Below are positions 1 to 8,669 of a DNA stretch of 64,000 bases, one piece after another. The notes under the pieces were generated by a model, which ran no database searches, was not told the origin of the DNA, and saw only the letters and a list, made by a program, of their open reading frames with translations. Source of the stretch: JBEVOS01 sp964563395 (lineage in GTDB: Bacteria; Pseudomonadota; Alphaproteobacteria; Caulobacterales; Aquidulcibacteraceae); contig CAZLWK010000012.1 of the NCBI GenBank assembly GCA_964563395.1, forward strand, positions 1-64,000, read 5' to 3'. Numbering within the stretch: position 1 is the stretch's first letter; every line of letters starts with the position of its first letter. The position numbers were made by a program, and so were the translations under genes.

Positions 1-529
1 CGATGACCTTCTGGCACATGTCGCGCGCGATCGGCAGGCCGAAGCCCCCGCACACAACGTCGCCCAGAAAATCGAGCAGCACGTAGTCGAAGCCCCAATC
101 ATGGAAGCCGAGCTTCTCCATCAGCTCGAAGCCATGAATGATGCCGCGCCCGCCGCAGCCGCGGCCGACTTCCGGTCCGCCCAGCTCCATCGCGAACACG
201 CCGTCGCGCATGAAGCACACATCCTCGATGCGCACCTCCTCGCCGGCGAGCTTCTTCTTGGCCGAGGTCTCGATGATGGTGGGGCAGGATTTGCCGCCGA
301 ACAAAAGCGAAGTCGTATCCGACTTTGGATCGCAGCCGATCAAAAGGACGCGCTTGCCCTGCTGCGCCATCATGTAGCTGAGGTTGGACAGCGCGAAGCT
401 CTTGCCGCTGCCGCCCTTGCCATAGATGGCGATGATCTGCGTTTCCTTGGTCGCCTCGCCGACATGAACGGGATCGGGTTCGATCGCGGCCTCGTCGCGC
501 AGACGCTTATCGATGAGTGTGACGCTCAT
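1..529 (-). CDS. bchX: Chlorophyllide a reductase iron protein subunit BchX (partial, C-terminus beyond left edge)
   Basis: N-terminal 176 codons of a NifH/BchL-like ATPase. It supplies electrons to the BchYZ catalytic component, which reduces ring B of chlorophyllide a on the way to bacteriochlorophyll a. Visible are a P-loop GKGGSGKS at about residues 37-44, a GCDPKSD switch-like motif at about 65-71, and the two cysteines expected to hold the bridging 4Fe-4S cluster (GRGCGGRG and VVCGGFG). The N-terminal extension before the P-loop favours BchX over BchL. The ATG overlaps the bchC stop by one base (TGATG on the minus strand), implying translational coupling. bchY and bchZ would be expected just outside the window. 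Confidence 0.96.
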   Translation of the reverse strand, partial: MSVTLIDKRLRDEAAIEPDPVHVGEATKETQIIAIYGKGGSGKSFALSNLSYMMAQQGKRVLLIGCDPKSDTTSLLFGGKSCPTIIETSAKKKLAGEEVRIEDVCFMRDGVFAMELGGPEVGRGCGGRGIIHGFELMEKLGFHDWGFDYVLLDFLGDVVCGGFGLPIARDMCQKVI

Positions 530-1461
530 CAGCATTCTCTCCAATCAAGGACCATTTTCAGACAGGCCTGGTCCGTGAAGGCGGTGCGGTAGGCTTCGCC
601 CGCATCGGCCGCCGCCCGGCGGTGCGTGATAAGGCCTTCCAGCGACAGCGCGCCGCGTGCGATCAGATCGCTGACGGCCGCGATATCGTCCGGCGCCCAT
701 TCAGCGGCGATGCGCATGCGCGCCTCCTTCATGAAGGCGGGCGGAAACGCGAAGGAAATGCGCTGATCGTAGAAGCCCGCGAGCACGATCTCGCCGCCCT
801 TGGCGAGGCGCCCGATCAGCGTGTCGATCAAGGCGGAATCGCCGCTCGCATCATAGATGGCGCGATAATCGCGGCGCTGATCGGCATCGGGCGCGATCAC
901 CGGATAATCGGCCTCGCCCTCGGCGCGCAGCGGATTTGTCTCCCACACGGTGGGCGGGGGCGCGCCTTGCGCGATCGCGATGCGCGCAAGCAAACGCCCG
1001 AGCACGCCATGGCCGACAATGAGATCGGGCGGCGCTTCGCCCGCGAGCGCGTGCGCGGCGGTGGCCGCGAGCGCGATGAGCACGCCGCGATCGGCGAGAT
1101 CCTCGCCAATGGGAATGACGCGCGCGCCGGCCGTGACCAAGGTGCGCGCCGCGCCGCCGAAGAGGCCGCGCGCATCGACGAAGCAGGACGCGCCCGGCAC
1201 GAACACCGTCTCGCCCACGGCCCGCGCCGCCTTGGCGCCGGCGGAGACCACGCGTCCGACCGATTCATAACCAGGCACCAGCGGATAGCCCATGCCTGGG
1301 AAGGGCGGCATGCGCCCGCTCCACAAGAGGCGCTCCGTGCCCGCGCTGACGCCGCTCCACTCCACCGCGACGACCACGTCCTCGGCGGAGGGCTCGTTCA
1401 GATCGAGCTGGCGAAGCGAGAGGCGCTCCGGTCCCTCGAGCACGACGGCGACAGTGTCCAT
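529..1461 (-). CDS. bchC: Bacteriochlorophyllide a dehydrogenase BchC
   Basis: 310-aa member of the zinc-type alcohol dehydrogenase superfamily. BchC oxidises the C3-hydroxyethyl group of the bacteriochlorophyllide precursor to acetyl. The N-terminus (VVLEGPERLSLRQLDL) and the GWSAGTERLLW-like segment (seen here as WSGVSAGTERLLWSG) are typical of BchC, followed by a PGYESVGRV catalytic-domain segment and a nucleotide-binding domain. It lies after crtF and overlaps bchX, the canonical crtEF-bchCXYZ order. A degenerate PpsR-type half-site pair lies in the 102-bp gap upstream. The context makes this call firm although the general dehydrogenase fold alone would not. Confidence 0.95.
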   Translation of the reverse strand: MDTVAVVLEGPERLSLRQLDLNEPSAEDVVVAVEWSGVSAGTERLLWSGRMPPFPGMGYPLVPGYESVGRVVSAGAKAARAVGETVFVPGASCFVDARGLFGGAARTLVTAGARVIPIGEDLADRGVLIALAATAAHALAGEAPPDLIVGHGVLGRLLARIAIAQGAPPPTVWETNPLRAEGEADYPVIAPDADQRRDYRAIYDASGDSALIDTLIGRLAKGGEIVLAGFYDQRISFAFPPAFMKEARMRIAAEWAPDDIAAVSDLIARGALSLEGLITHRRAAADAGEAYRTAFTDQACLKMVLDWREC

Positions 1462-1499
1462 GCGGCGCTCCGCGCCGGAGGAATGCCCCAGCGCACAAG

Positions 1500-1517
1500 T
1501 GTCACTCTAGATTGACG
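1500..1517 (-). promoter_or_regulatory. Degenerate PpsR/CrtJ-like site upstream of bchC
   Basis: TGTCACTCTAGATTGACG on the plus strand fits TGTC-N10-GAC and misses the last base of the TGT-N12-ACA consensus. It lies about 40-56 bp before the bchC ATG, inside the crtF-bchC gap, where phototrophs often have a PpsR-controlled internal promoter. Because it has one mismatch the call is tentative. Confidence 0.45.
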
Positions 1518-1563
1518 TTTGTTGATGTCAAAGAAAATATACGCCTCTCAGGCGGGTCGGCGC

Positions 1564-2658
1564 CTAAACCTTCGCCACCACGGCCCGCAAAAGCGCCGGG
1601 GTGCGCGTGCGCAACAGACGGGCGCGCGAGAACCCACTTTCTCTCGTCAATTCAATGAGTTCAGCCGGCGTTCGCGTGCGTCCGCGGCCCATCGCGGCGA
1701 GGTAGAAGCCGAAATAGGCGTCGCCCATGCGCGCCGGACGCGCGCCGCCGGCCATCGGCTCGGCGATGAGAAGCGCGCCGCCGGGACCGAGGGCGGCCCT
1801 GCTGGCGCGCACCAAGGCCGCGGCGCCAGAATCGTCATGGTCATGCAGAATGCGGATCAGCGAAATGAGATCGGCGCCCGGCGGCAGCGGATCGGCGAGA
1901 AAATCGCCGCCATGAGTCTCGATCGGCGGCCCCTGCGCCGCCGCCGCCCGCGCCGCCACCGCCGGCAAATCGAACAGGCGCAAGCGCAGATGCGGCCAGC
2001 GCGCGCCCGCCGCGCGCAGGAACACGCCCTCGCCGCCGCCCACATCCATCAGCACGCGATGGCCGCGCATCGGATAAGCGGCGAGCACGTCGGCGGCCAC
2101 CGCGGGCTGCGTCGCCGCCATCAGCGCCGAATAGGCGCCGACGGCCTCAGCATCGAGCGCGCGCGGGGCATCGTCTGTCGCATAGGGCCAGAAGGCGGCG
2201 AGCGCGTCGGCGCGGCCCGCTTTGAGCACGGCCAACGGATCGGCCATGTCGCGATAGAAATGCGCGTGATGACGGATCATGGCGCCAAGTCCGGGCTGGC
2301 CCAGCAAGGCCGCGCCTTGCGCGCCGAGCGCCCAGCGCGGTCCCAATTGTTCGACAAGGTCCAGCGCGGCGGCCGCGCGCAAAAGCCGCTCGCATCCCGC
2401 CGGATCGAGCGGCGATCCGGCGGCGAGTTCGGCGGCGGAGAGCGGGCCCGCGCGCAAACGCTCCAACACGCCGAGCGTGACGCACAGATACAGCGTCTGC
2501 GCATAGACGAATCCGGCGACGATATCGAAAAGGCTTTCGGCCCTTCGGCGCGCAATGGCGCGAAAAGGCGGAAAATCCGCGGCGAAACGCTGAAAGCGCG
2601 GCGCGCCGATCAGCGCGTTGCGCCACGCGATCCAGCGCGCGCGCAGAACCTCTTGCAT
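1564..2658 (-). CDS. crtF: Hydroxyneurosporene O-methyltransferase CrtF
   Basis: 364-aa SAM-dependent O-methyltransferase that methylates the tertiary hydroxyl of acyclic carotenoids such as 1-hydroxyneurosporene. An N-terminal helical dimerisation region (residues about 1-160) precedes a Rossmann domain with the SAM-binding signature LMDVGGGEG. The C-terminal segment has the IRILHDHDD motif common to this plant-type O-methyltransferase family, including the likely catalytic His. It starts a few bases after crtE stops, so the two are one transcript. Presence of crtC, crtD and crtF together indicates methoxylated acyclic carotenoids. Confidence 0.94.
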   Translation of the reverse strand: MQEVLRARWIAWRNALIGAPRFQRFAADFPPFRAIARRRAESLFDIVAGFVYAQTLYLCVTLGVLERLRAGPLSAAELAAGSPLDPAGCERLLRAAAALDLVEQLGPRWALGAQGAALLGQPGLGAMIRHHAHFYRDMADPLAVLKAGRADALAAFWPYATDDAPRALDAEAVGAYSALMAATQPAVAADVLAAYPMRGHRVLMDVGGGEGVFLRAAGARWPHLRLRLFDLPAVAARAAAAQGPPIETHGGDFLADPLPPGADLISLIRILHDHDDSGAAALVRASRAALGPGGALLIAEPMAGGARPARMGDAYFGFYLAAMGRGRTRTPAELIELTRESGFSRARLLRTRTPALLRAVVAKV

Positions 2659-2661
2659 CGC

Positions 2662-3531
2662 TTAGGCGGCGCTGAGCGCGGCCTGCTTGGGCGCGAGGCG
2701 CAGCGCCATCAGCCGCACCAGATCGCGCAGATCGTCGGCGCCTTCGCAATCGGGAATCGATGCCGAGGCTTGCGCGATGAGGTCGTGCAGGCGGCGCGTC
2801 GCGCCCTCCACGCCCAGCGATCCCACCGCGCTCGGGCGCGCGAGCGCTGCGTCGCGCCCGACCGGCTTGCCGCACTCTTCCGCGCTGGACAGCGCATCGA
2901 GCAGATCGTCCGCCACCTGATAGGCCGCGCCCAGATGCGCGCCGAGCGCGCGCCAGGGACCTGCGTCCGCGCCGGCGGCGATGGCGCCGCCCGTGGTGGC
3001 GGCGACGAAGAGCGCGCCGGTTTTGGCCTGATGATAGGCTTCGAGCGGAGGATCGCTCTCGCTCTCCCAGGCCTGGCCCGCGACGATGCCGGAGGGCGCG
3101 CCGACGCTGCGCGCCAGGACGCCGACGAGCGGCCCCACGCGCAGCGGCGCGTGCACGCCGGCAGCGGCCAAGCGCTCGAACGCGAGCACGATGAGAGCAT
3201 CGCCCGCCAGGAGCGCGATCGGCTCGCCGAAGGCGGCGTGGACGGACGGACGCCCGCGCCGCGTGGCGGCGTCGTCGAAACAGGGCAGATCGTCATGCGC
3301 GAGCGAGGCGCAATGCATCAGCTCGATGCCGGCGGCCATGGAATCCGACAGGGCCGGCGCATCGTCGCCGCACGCATGGGCGACCGCCAGGCACAGCATG
3401 GGGCGCACCCGCGCCCCGCCCGGAAAAACCGCATGGCGCATGGCCGCGCTGAGAAGCGGCGGCGCTTCCGCCGGGCAGGCCCGCTGCAAGGCGGTCTGAA
3501 GCGCTTGTTCGACCCGTGACGCGAGCTGCAT
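2662..3531 (-). CDS. crtE: Geranylgeranyl diphosphate synthase CrtE
   Basis: 289-aa trans-prenyltransferase that makes C20 geranylgeranyl diphosphate, the precursor for phytoene and for the bacteriochlorophyll tail. The first Asp-rich motif DDLPCFDD lies at about residues 80-87 and the second (QVADDLLD) in the C-terminal half. The internal ATG at 3531 is preferred over an upstream in-frame ATG at 3579 because GGAGGG lies at proper spacing before it, and because the longer version would include the PpsR-type site at 3561-3578 within the coding region. First gene of crtE-crtF-bchC-bchX. Confidence 0.94.
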   Translation of the reverse strand: MQLASRVEQALQTALQRACPAEAPPLLSAAMRHAVFPGGARVRPMLCLAVAHACGDDAPALSDSMAAGIELMHCASLAHDDLPCFDDAATRRGRPSVHAAFGEPIALLAGDALIVLAFERLAAAGVHAPLRVGPLVGVLARSVGAPSGIVAGQAWESESDPPLEAYHQAKTGALFVAATTGGAIAAGADAGPWRALGAHLGAAYQVADDLLDALSSAEECGKPVGRDAALARPSAVGSLGVEGATRRLHDLIAQASASIPDCEGADDLRDLVRLMALRLAPKQAALSAA

Positions 3532-3560
3532 CGCTCCCTCCGGCCTTGTCTGCGGCCATT

Positions 3561-3578
3561 TGTCCAACAAGCTGGACA
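3561..3578. promoter_or_regulatory. PpsR/CrtJ binding site between crtE and crtD
   Basis: TGTCCAACAAGCTGGACA is a perfect TGTC-N10-GACA (TGT-N12-ACA) inverted repeat. It lies 30 bp before crtE and 38 bp before crtD, which diverge, so one site could repress both under oxygen or light. The assignment rests on the known PpsR/CrtJ consensus; no ppsR gene is in the window. Confidence 0.85.
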
Positions 3579-3616
3579 CATGTTAGCGTCAAGTCAAACG
3601 GAAGTTTTGGAGGCCC

Positions 3617-5155
3617 ATGGCGACGGATAGGGTCATCGTTATCGGCGCGGGGGTGGGCGGGCTCGCCAGCGCCATCCGCCTCGCCGCGCGCGGGGCGCGC
3701 GTCACCGTGCTGGAGCGCGCGAGCGGGCCCGGCGGCAAGATGCGCACGGCGGACGGGATCGATTGCGGCCCCACGGTTTTCACCATGCGCTGGGTGTTCG
3801 ATTCCTTGTTCGCCGAAACCGGCGCGCCGCTGGACGAGGCGCTCGCCCTCACGCCGCTGCGCATTCTCGCGCGCCATGCCTGGAGCGAACGCGAACGCCT
3901 CGATCTCCATGCCGATCCGGCCGAGACGGAGGCCGCGATCGGCGCCTTCGCCGGCGCGCGCGAGGCGGCGGGCTATCGCGCGTTCCGCGCCGAAGCGGCG
4001 CGCATGTTCGCGACCTTGGACGCGCCCTTCCTGCAGGCGCCGCGGCCCAATCCGATCTCGCTGTCGCTGCGCATCGGGCTGCATCGCCTGCACGACCTCC
4101 TCGCGATCCGCCCGTTCGAGACGATGTGGTCAGCGCTGAAGCAGCACTTCAGGGATCCGCGCCTCGTGCAATTGTTCGGACGCTTCGCCACCTATTGCGG
4201 CGCCGCGCCGATGCAGGCGCCGGCGACGCTGATGCTGATCGCGCATGTGGAGGAGCGCGGCGTCTGGAGCGTCGATGGGGGCATGCAGCGTCTCGCCGAC
4301 GCGCTGGCGGCGCGCGCGCGCGCGCTTGGCGTCACCATCCGCTATGACGCGGAGGTCGCGGCGCTCGATGTGCGCGGAGGCCAAGCGCGCGGCGCGCTCC
4401 TCGCCTCCGGCGAGCGCATCGAAGCGGACGCCATCGTCTGCAATGCCGATCCCCACGCGTTGGCGACGGGTGTGTTCGGCGCGGAAGCCCGCCGCGCAGC
4501 GCGCGCCTATCGCCCTGACGCGCGCTCGCTCTCGGCGATGACATGGGCGGTGCGCGCGCGCGTGCGCGATTTTCCGCTTGCGCGTCATACCGTGTTCTTC
4601 TCACGCGATTACGAGGCCGAATTCGCCGCGATCGCGCGCGGCCAGATGCTCGATCCGCCGACAACTTACGTCTGCGCGCAGGACCGCGTGGACGATACGA
4701 ACGCGCCCGACGAGGAGCGCCTTTTCTTTCTCATCAATGCGCGCGCGGACGGCGATGGGCCGGATCGCGCGCTGGAGCCAGAAGAATGCCGAGCCAGGAT
4801 GAACGCCCATCTGACGCGATGCGGCTTCAATTTCGAACCGACGCGCACGCCGATTCACACGGGCCCGCGCGCCTTCAACGCGCTGTTTCCAGCGACGGGG
4901 GGCGCGCTCTACGGGCGGGCCTCGCACGGCTGGATGGCGTCGTTCCAACGGCCGCAAGCGCGGACGCCGATCCGGGGCCTCTATCTGGCGGGCGGGGCGA
5001 CGCATCCGGGACCGGGCGTGCCGATGGCGGCGTTGTCGGGCATGTTGGCGGCGCAGGCCTTGATGCGCGACCGCGCTTCGACGCGCACGTTCAGCCCGGC
5101 GGCTATGCCTGGTGGTATGTCGACGCGCAAAGCGACGACGGGCGATATGGCCTGA
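3617..5155 (+). CDS. crtD: Methoxyneurosporene (hydroxyneurosporene) dehydrogenase CrtD
   Basis: 512-aa FAD-dependent carotenoid desaturase, a CrtI relative that introduces the C-3,4 double bond in hydroxylated or methoxylated acyclic carotenoids. N-terminal dinucleotide fold VIVIGAGVGGLASAIRLAA at residues about 5-25 and the C-terminal desaturase signature YLAGGATHPGPGVPMAALSG. GGAGG at about 3608 precedes the ATG. The last 25 residues (Pro/Gly/Ser/Thr-rich) correspond to the stretch that overlaps the conserved start of crtC in another frame. Assigned to CrtD rather than CrtI because of its pairing with crtC and because a distinct crtI exists at 7.1-8.7 kb. Confidence 0.93.
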   Translation: MATDRVIVIGAGVGGLASAIRLAARGARVTVLERASGPGGKMRTADGIDCGPTVFTMRWVFDSLFAETGAPLDEALALTPLRILARHAWSERERLDLHADPAETEAAIGAFAGAREAAGYRAFRAEAARMFATLDAPFLQAPRPNPISLSLRIGLHRLHDLLAIRPFETMWSALKQHFRDPRLVQLFGRFATYCGAAPMQAPATLMLIAHVEERGVWSVDGGMQRLADALAARARALGVTIRYDAEVAALDVRGGQARGALLASGERIEADAIVCNADPHALATGVFGAEARRAARAYRPDARSLSAMTWAVRARVRDFPLARHTVFFSRDYEAEFAAIARGQMLDPPTTYVCAQDRVDDTNAPDEERLFFLINARADGDGPDRALEPEECRARMNAHLTRCGFNFEPTRTPIHTGPRAFNALFPATGGALYGRASHGWMASFQRPQARTPIRGLYLAGGATHPGPGVPMAALSGMLAAQALMRDRASTRTFSPAAMPGGMSTRKATTGDMA

Positions 5156-5979
5156 CCATCATCGCCTTTGTCGGCAGCGTGTTCTCGCCCTATTATGCGT
5201 GGCGCGGCTGGGAATCGCCGGAGGATCATTGCGCGCTGAATATCGCGCTTTACGGGCCGCGCGGATCGCTCTGGGCGATGACGGAGCGCGGCGCGGGACG
5301 CATTGCGCGCGACGCCGATCATTTCGCGATTGCTTCGAGCGCGCTCACGTGGCGCGACGATTCCTTGACCATCGATTGCCGTGAATGGAGCGCGCCGCTG
5401 CCTTATCCGATGCGCGGCCGTGTGCGTGTGCTTCCAGAAGCGCTCGCGCGGCGCGGCTTCGCGATCGATGCTGATGCGCGCCATGTATGGCGACCGATCG
5501 CGCCGCGCGCGCGGATCGAGGTGGCGTTCGACAGCCCGCGCCTTGCCTGGACGGGCGAAGCCTATCTCGATTCAAATTTCGGCGAAGAGCCGCTGGAGCG
5601 CGCCTTCAAATCGTGGAGCTGGCAGCGCGCGCATCGCGCCCAGGATAGCCTCATTCATTATGACACCGAGCCGCTGCACGGCGACGGCGTGGCGCTGGCG
5701 CTGCGCGTTGCGCCGGACGGCGCCATGACGGAGACCGAAGCGCCGCCTTTCCACGCCTTGCCGCGCGGCCTTTGGGGCATGGCGCGCAAGGCGCGCGCGG
5801 ATGCGCCGCCGCGCCTTGCGAACACCTGGGAGGATGCGCCGTTTTATATGCGCAGCGCTCTTGAAGGCGAGATGATGGGCGCGCCCGCGCGCATCGTGCA
5901 GGAGAGCCTATCGCTCGGTCGGCTCGCGCATCCCGTCGTGCGCGCCATGCTGCCCTTCCGCATGCCCCGGCTCGCTTGA
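5077..5979 (+). CDS. crtC: Acyclic carotenoid 1,2-hydratase CrtC (start unresolved)
   Basis: CrtC hydrates the C-1,2 double bond of neurosporene/lycopene-type carotenoids. Conserved family sequence is readable from about 5077 (PGGYAWWYVDA, then IIAFVGSVFSPYYAW and an NIALYG...AMTERG block) to the stop at 5979. The start is a problem: between an ATG at 4819, which would overlap crtD by more than 330 bp, and a GTG at 5179, which would cut off conserved residues, I find no in-frame ATG, GTG or TTG. Start coordinate here marks the beginning of recognisable homology, not a start codon. The gene overlaps the crtD 3' end and is probably coupled to it. Confidence 0.88.
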   Translation, partial: FDAHVQPGGYAWWYVDAQSDDGRYGLTIIAFVGSVFSPYYAWRGWESPEDHCALNIALYGPRGSLWAMTERGAGRIARDADHFAIASSALTWRDDSLTIDCREWSAPLPYPMRGRVRVLPEALARRGFAIDADARHVWRPIAPRARIEVAFDSPRLAWTGEAYLDSNFGEEPLERAFKSWSWQRAHRAQDSLIHYDTEPLHGDGVALALRVAPDGAMTETEAPPFHALPRGLWGMARKARADAPPRLANTWEDAPFYMRSALEGEMMGAPARIVQESLSLGRLAHPVVRAMLPFRMPRLA

Positions 5980-6099
5980 TGCTTGCTTCTTCGCTGCGTC
6001 CTTGCCGGGACGGACGGACCAATATTCCCAGATGCCCCAGGCAAGCGCAACGCCGCTAAACAACACGATCTCGATCAGAAAAAGCGTGTTCGTATCCAT
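5908..6099 (-). CDS. Small single-pass membrane protein coupled to crtB
   Basis: 63-aa protein I do not recognise. One hydrophobic helix (about residues 5-27, LFLIEIVLFSGVALAWGIW) is followed by a charged, Lys/Glu/His-rich cytoplasmic or periplasmic tail. The ATG lies four bases after the crtB stop (TGA-gctc-ATG), so it is likely the last gene of crtI-crtB-orf. Its 3' end overlaps the convergent crtC 3' end by about 70 bp. In other photosynthesis clusters this slot can carry tspO/crtK, but the protein is far too short for TspO. Its position suggests a role in carotenoid enzyme membrane association, which is speculation. Confidence 0.65.
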   Translation of the reverse strand: MDTNTLFLIEIVLFSGVALAWGIWEYWSVRPGKDAAKKQASSEPGHAEGQHGAHDGMREPTER

Positions 6100-6103
6100 G
6101 AGC

Positions 6104-7141
6104 TCACGCGACACGCCGTGGGCGGGTCTCCAACGACGCGAACAGATCGACTACCCATGCCGCGTCCGCGTCGAGCCCGCGCGGCGCTTCGCGAAGCGGA
6201 CGGGGAACGGGCGCGGCGGCGACCGCCTCGCACAGGAAGATGATCTCCGGCACGGGCGCGAGCATGCGGTGCGGCGTCGGCGGCGCGTGCGCGCGCCGCA
6301 TCGCCTGCGCGGCCAAGGCCAGCTTGCGCGGCGTGGACACGCGCGCGCGGACGGACATCGAATCGTAGCGATTGCGCGCCACTTGCGCGCCGATGTCCGC
6401 ATAGAGCAGGCGCGCGGCCCAAATGCCCGGGCGATACGGCGCGGCGAGCGCGCCGATGCCGATATCGGCGCGCGCATAAAGCGCATCCGCCGTGTCAAGA
6501 AGGCGCGCCACCACGCCGGCGAGGCGCGCATCGAAGATCGGGCGGGCGAGCCAGGCATCCGGATCGAGCCCAGCCTCGCGCATCCAGGCGCGCGGCAGAT
6601 AAAGCCGTCCGAGCGCCGCGTCCTCGCCCACGTCGCGGGCGATATTGGTGAGCTGCATGGCGAGGCCAAGCTCGCTCGCGCGCGCGATCAGCACGGGCGT
6701 GCGCGCCTCCATCAGCACCGCCATCATGGCGCCCACGGCGCCGGCCACGCGGGCGGCATAGGCGTAAAGATCGCTCAGCGTCTCATAGGCGCGGCCCTCC
6801 ACGTCCCACGACAAACCTTCAAGCAGCGCATCGAGCAGCGCGCGCGGCAGATGATAGGCGGCGACGACATCGGCGAGCGCGCGATCGACCGGCGCATCCA
6901 TCGGCGCGCCGCGATACATCGCATCGAGCCGCGCATTGAGGCGATCGAGCGCGCCGGCGCGGCGTTCCTCCAGATCGATCATGTCGTCCGACAGGCGGCA
7001 AAAGCCATAAAGCGCGTAGGCGGCGCTGCGCATGGCATCCGGCAGCATCAGGGACGCGGCGTGGAACGATTTCGAACCGCCGCGGATCATTTCGCGGCAG
7101 GCGGCGTGATCGGCGGGGGTTGCGTGCTCAAACATGGTCAT
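6104..7141 (-). CDS. crtB: Phytoene synthase CrtB
   Basis: 345-aa squalene/phytoene synthase that condenses two geranylgeranyl diphosphates to phytoene. Both Asp-rich substrate sites are visible: DDMIDLEE in the N-terminal third and LTNIARDVGED in the middle, together with the YCYRVAG-like helix seen here as AYAARVAGAVGAMM. Three ATGs are closely spaced (7147, 7141, 7135); all overlap or abut the crtI stop at 7128-7130, so translation is coupled to crtI. I chose 7141. The downstream small membrane-protein gene follows after four bases. Confidence 0.95.
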   Translation of the reverse strand: MTMFEHATPADHAACREMIRGGSKSFHAASLMLPDAMRSAAYALYGFCRLSDDMIDLEERRAGALDRLNARLDAMYRGAPMDAPVDRALADVVAAYHLPRALLDALLEGLSWDVEGRAYETLSDLYAYAARVAGAVGAMMAVLMEARTPVLIARASELGLAMQLTNIARDVGEDAALGRLYLPRAWMREAGLDPDAWLARPIFDARLAGVVARLLDTADALYARADIGIGALAAPYRPGIWAARLLYADIGAQVARNRYDSMSVRARVSTPRKLALAAQAMRRAHAPPTPHRMLAPVPEIIFLCEAVAAAPVPRPLREAPRGLDADAAWVVDLFASLETRPRRVA

Positions 7142-8660
7142 GGGCATGGGTGAAGAGCGCCGCGTCCGGAACGATGGAATCGAGCACGCGCGCCGACGAT
7201 AAAACGCCGGGCACGCCCGCGCCGGGATGGGCGCCGGCGCCGACGAGATAAAGCCCTTCGGCTTCCTCGCTCCTGTTGTGCGGCCGGAACCAGGCGCTTT
7301 GCAGCAAGGTGGGTTCAAGGCCGAAGGCGGCGCCTTTGACGGAGAGCAGACGCTCCTCGAATTCGAGCGGCGTCGTCACATGCGATGTGACGATATCGGC
7401 CTCGAAACCGGCGCCCAGGGTGCGTTCGAGCCGGCGCGCCACCTTCTGGCGATAGGGTTCGGCCATGGTGCGCCAATCAATGCCCGCATCGAGATGCGGC
7501 ACGGGCGAGAGCACGTAGAACGTATCGCAACCCGGCGGCGCCAGGGTGGGATCGGTCGCGGTGGGGCGATGCAGATAAAGGCTCATATCGTCCGCCAGGC
7601 GCTTGCGGTCGAAAATGTCCTTGATGAGGCCCTTATAGCGCGGCCCGAGCAGGATCGTGTGGTGATCGACATGATCGAAGCGCCGCTTCGTGCCGAAATA
7701 CCAGACGAACAGGCCCATCGAATAGCGCGCGCGTTTGAGCTTGCCATCCGTCCAGCGCGTGCGGCGATGATTGCGCATGAGCGTGCCGTACGTATAGGCC
7801 GCGTCGGCGTTGGAGACGACGATGTCCGCGCCGATCGTCTCCCCGCTCGTCAGGCGCACGCCGCGCGCCGCGCCGTCGCGGACGATGATCTCATCTGCCT
7901 CCACGCCCAGACGCACGCGCCCGCCCTGGCCTTCGATCAAGGAGACGAGCCCGTTCACAAGCGCGCCCGTGCCGCCCATGGCGAAATGCACGCCCCAGCG
8001 CCGCTCCAAATGCGAAATGAGACAATAGACAGAGGTGGTGCGGAACGGATCGCCGCCGACGAACAGGGGATGAAAGCTGAGCGCGATGCGCACGCGCTCA
8101 TCCTTCACGAAGCGCGCGGCCATGTCGTGCACGCTGAGGCGCCCGCCCAGGCGCACGAGATCGGGCGCGACGCGCGCCATGTCCCACAGCGAATTGAAGG
8201 CGGCATGGCCGAGCTCTTCAAAGCCGATGCGATAGATGTCCTCGCTGCGCGCCATGAAGCGGCGAAAGCCTTGCACGTCGCCGGGCGCGACGCGCGCGAT
8301 CTCCGCCTCCATGGCGGCGTGATCGGCGCCGCAGGTGATCGTTTCGCCGTCGTCGAAGACGAGCTTGTAGAAAGGATCGAGCGGGACGAGATGCACGTCG
8401 TCCTCGAAGCGGCGGCCGGCGAGGCGCCACAATTCCTCGAACAGGAAGGGCGCGGTGATGATGGTGGGGCCGCAATCGAAGCTGAAGCCGTCCTGCCGGC
8501 GCACATAGGCGCGCCCGCCAGGGGCGTCCAAGCGGTCGATGATCGTCACGCGCCAGCCGCGCGCGCCGAGCCGCACCGCCGCGGCGAGCCCGCCAAAGCC
8601 CGCGCCGATCACGAGCGCATGGGGCCGCCCGTCCTGAACGGCGCCCTCGACGGGCCGCAT
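7128..8660 (-). CDS. crtI: Phytoene desaturase CrtI
   Basis: 510-aa bacterial-type FAD phytoene desaturase. N-terminal VIGAGFGGLAAAVRL dinucleotide fold, RQDGFSFDCGPT segment, and C-terminal YLVGAGAHPGAGVPGVL desaturase signature. It desaturates phytoene to neurosporene or lycopene; the number of steps cannot be read from sequence. An upstream ATG at 8678 would sit inside the PpsR-type site, so the ATG at 8660, preceded by CAGG, is preferred. It is cotranscribed with crtB, whose start overlaps its stop. Confidence 0.95.
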   Translation of the reverse strand: MRPVEGAVQDGRPHALVIGAGFGGLAAAVRLGARGWRVTIIDRLDAPGGRAYVRRQDGFSFDCGPTIITAPFLFEELWRLAGRRFEDDVHLVPLDPFYKLVFDDGETITCGADHAAMEAEIARVAPGDVQGFRRFMARSEDIYRIGFEELGHAAFNSLWDMARVAPDLVRLGGRLSVHDMAARFVKDERVRIALSFHPLFVGGDPFRTTSVYCLISHLERRWGVHFAMGGTGALVNGLVSLIEGQGGRVRLGVEADEIIVRDGAARGVRLTSGETIGADIVVSNADAAYTYGTLMRNHRRTRWTDGKLKRARYSMGLFVWYFGTKRRFDHVDHHTILLGPRYKGLIKDIFDRKRLADDMSLYLHRPTATDPTLAPPGCDTFYVLSPVPHLDAGIDWRTMAEPYRQKVARRLERTLGAGFEADIVTSHVTTPLEFEERLLSVKGAAFGLEPTLLQSAWFRPHNRSEEAEGLYLVGAGAHPGAGVPGVLSSARVLDSIVPDAALFTHAHDHV

Positions 8661-8669
8661 CGGCGCCTG

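Noticed and set aside
3531..3579. Longer crtE beginning at 3579
   Set aside because: It would encode the PpsR operator and lacks a Shine-Dalgarno; 3531 has GGAGGG at good spacing.
3581..3598. Second PpsR site after the first in the crtE-crtD gap
   Set aside because: It reads TGT-N12-AAA, losing the 3' half-site.
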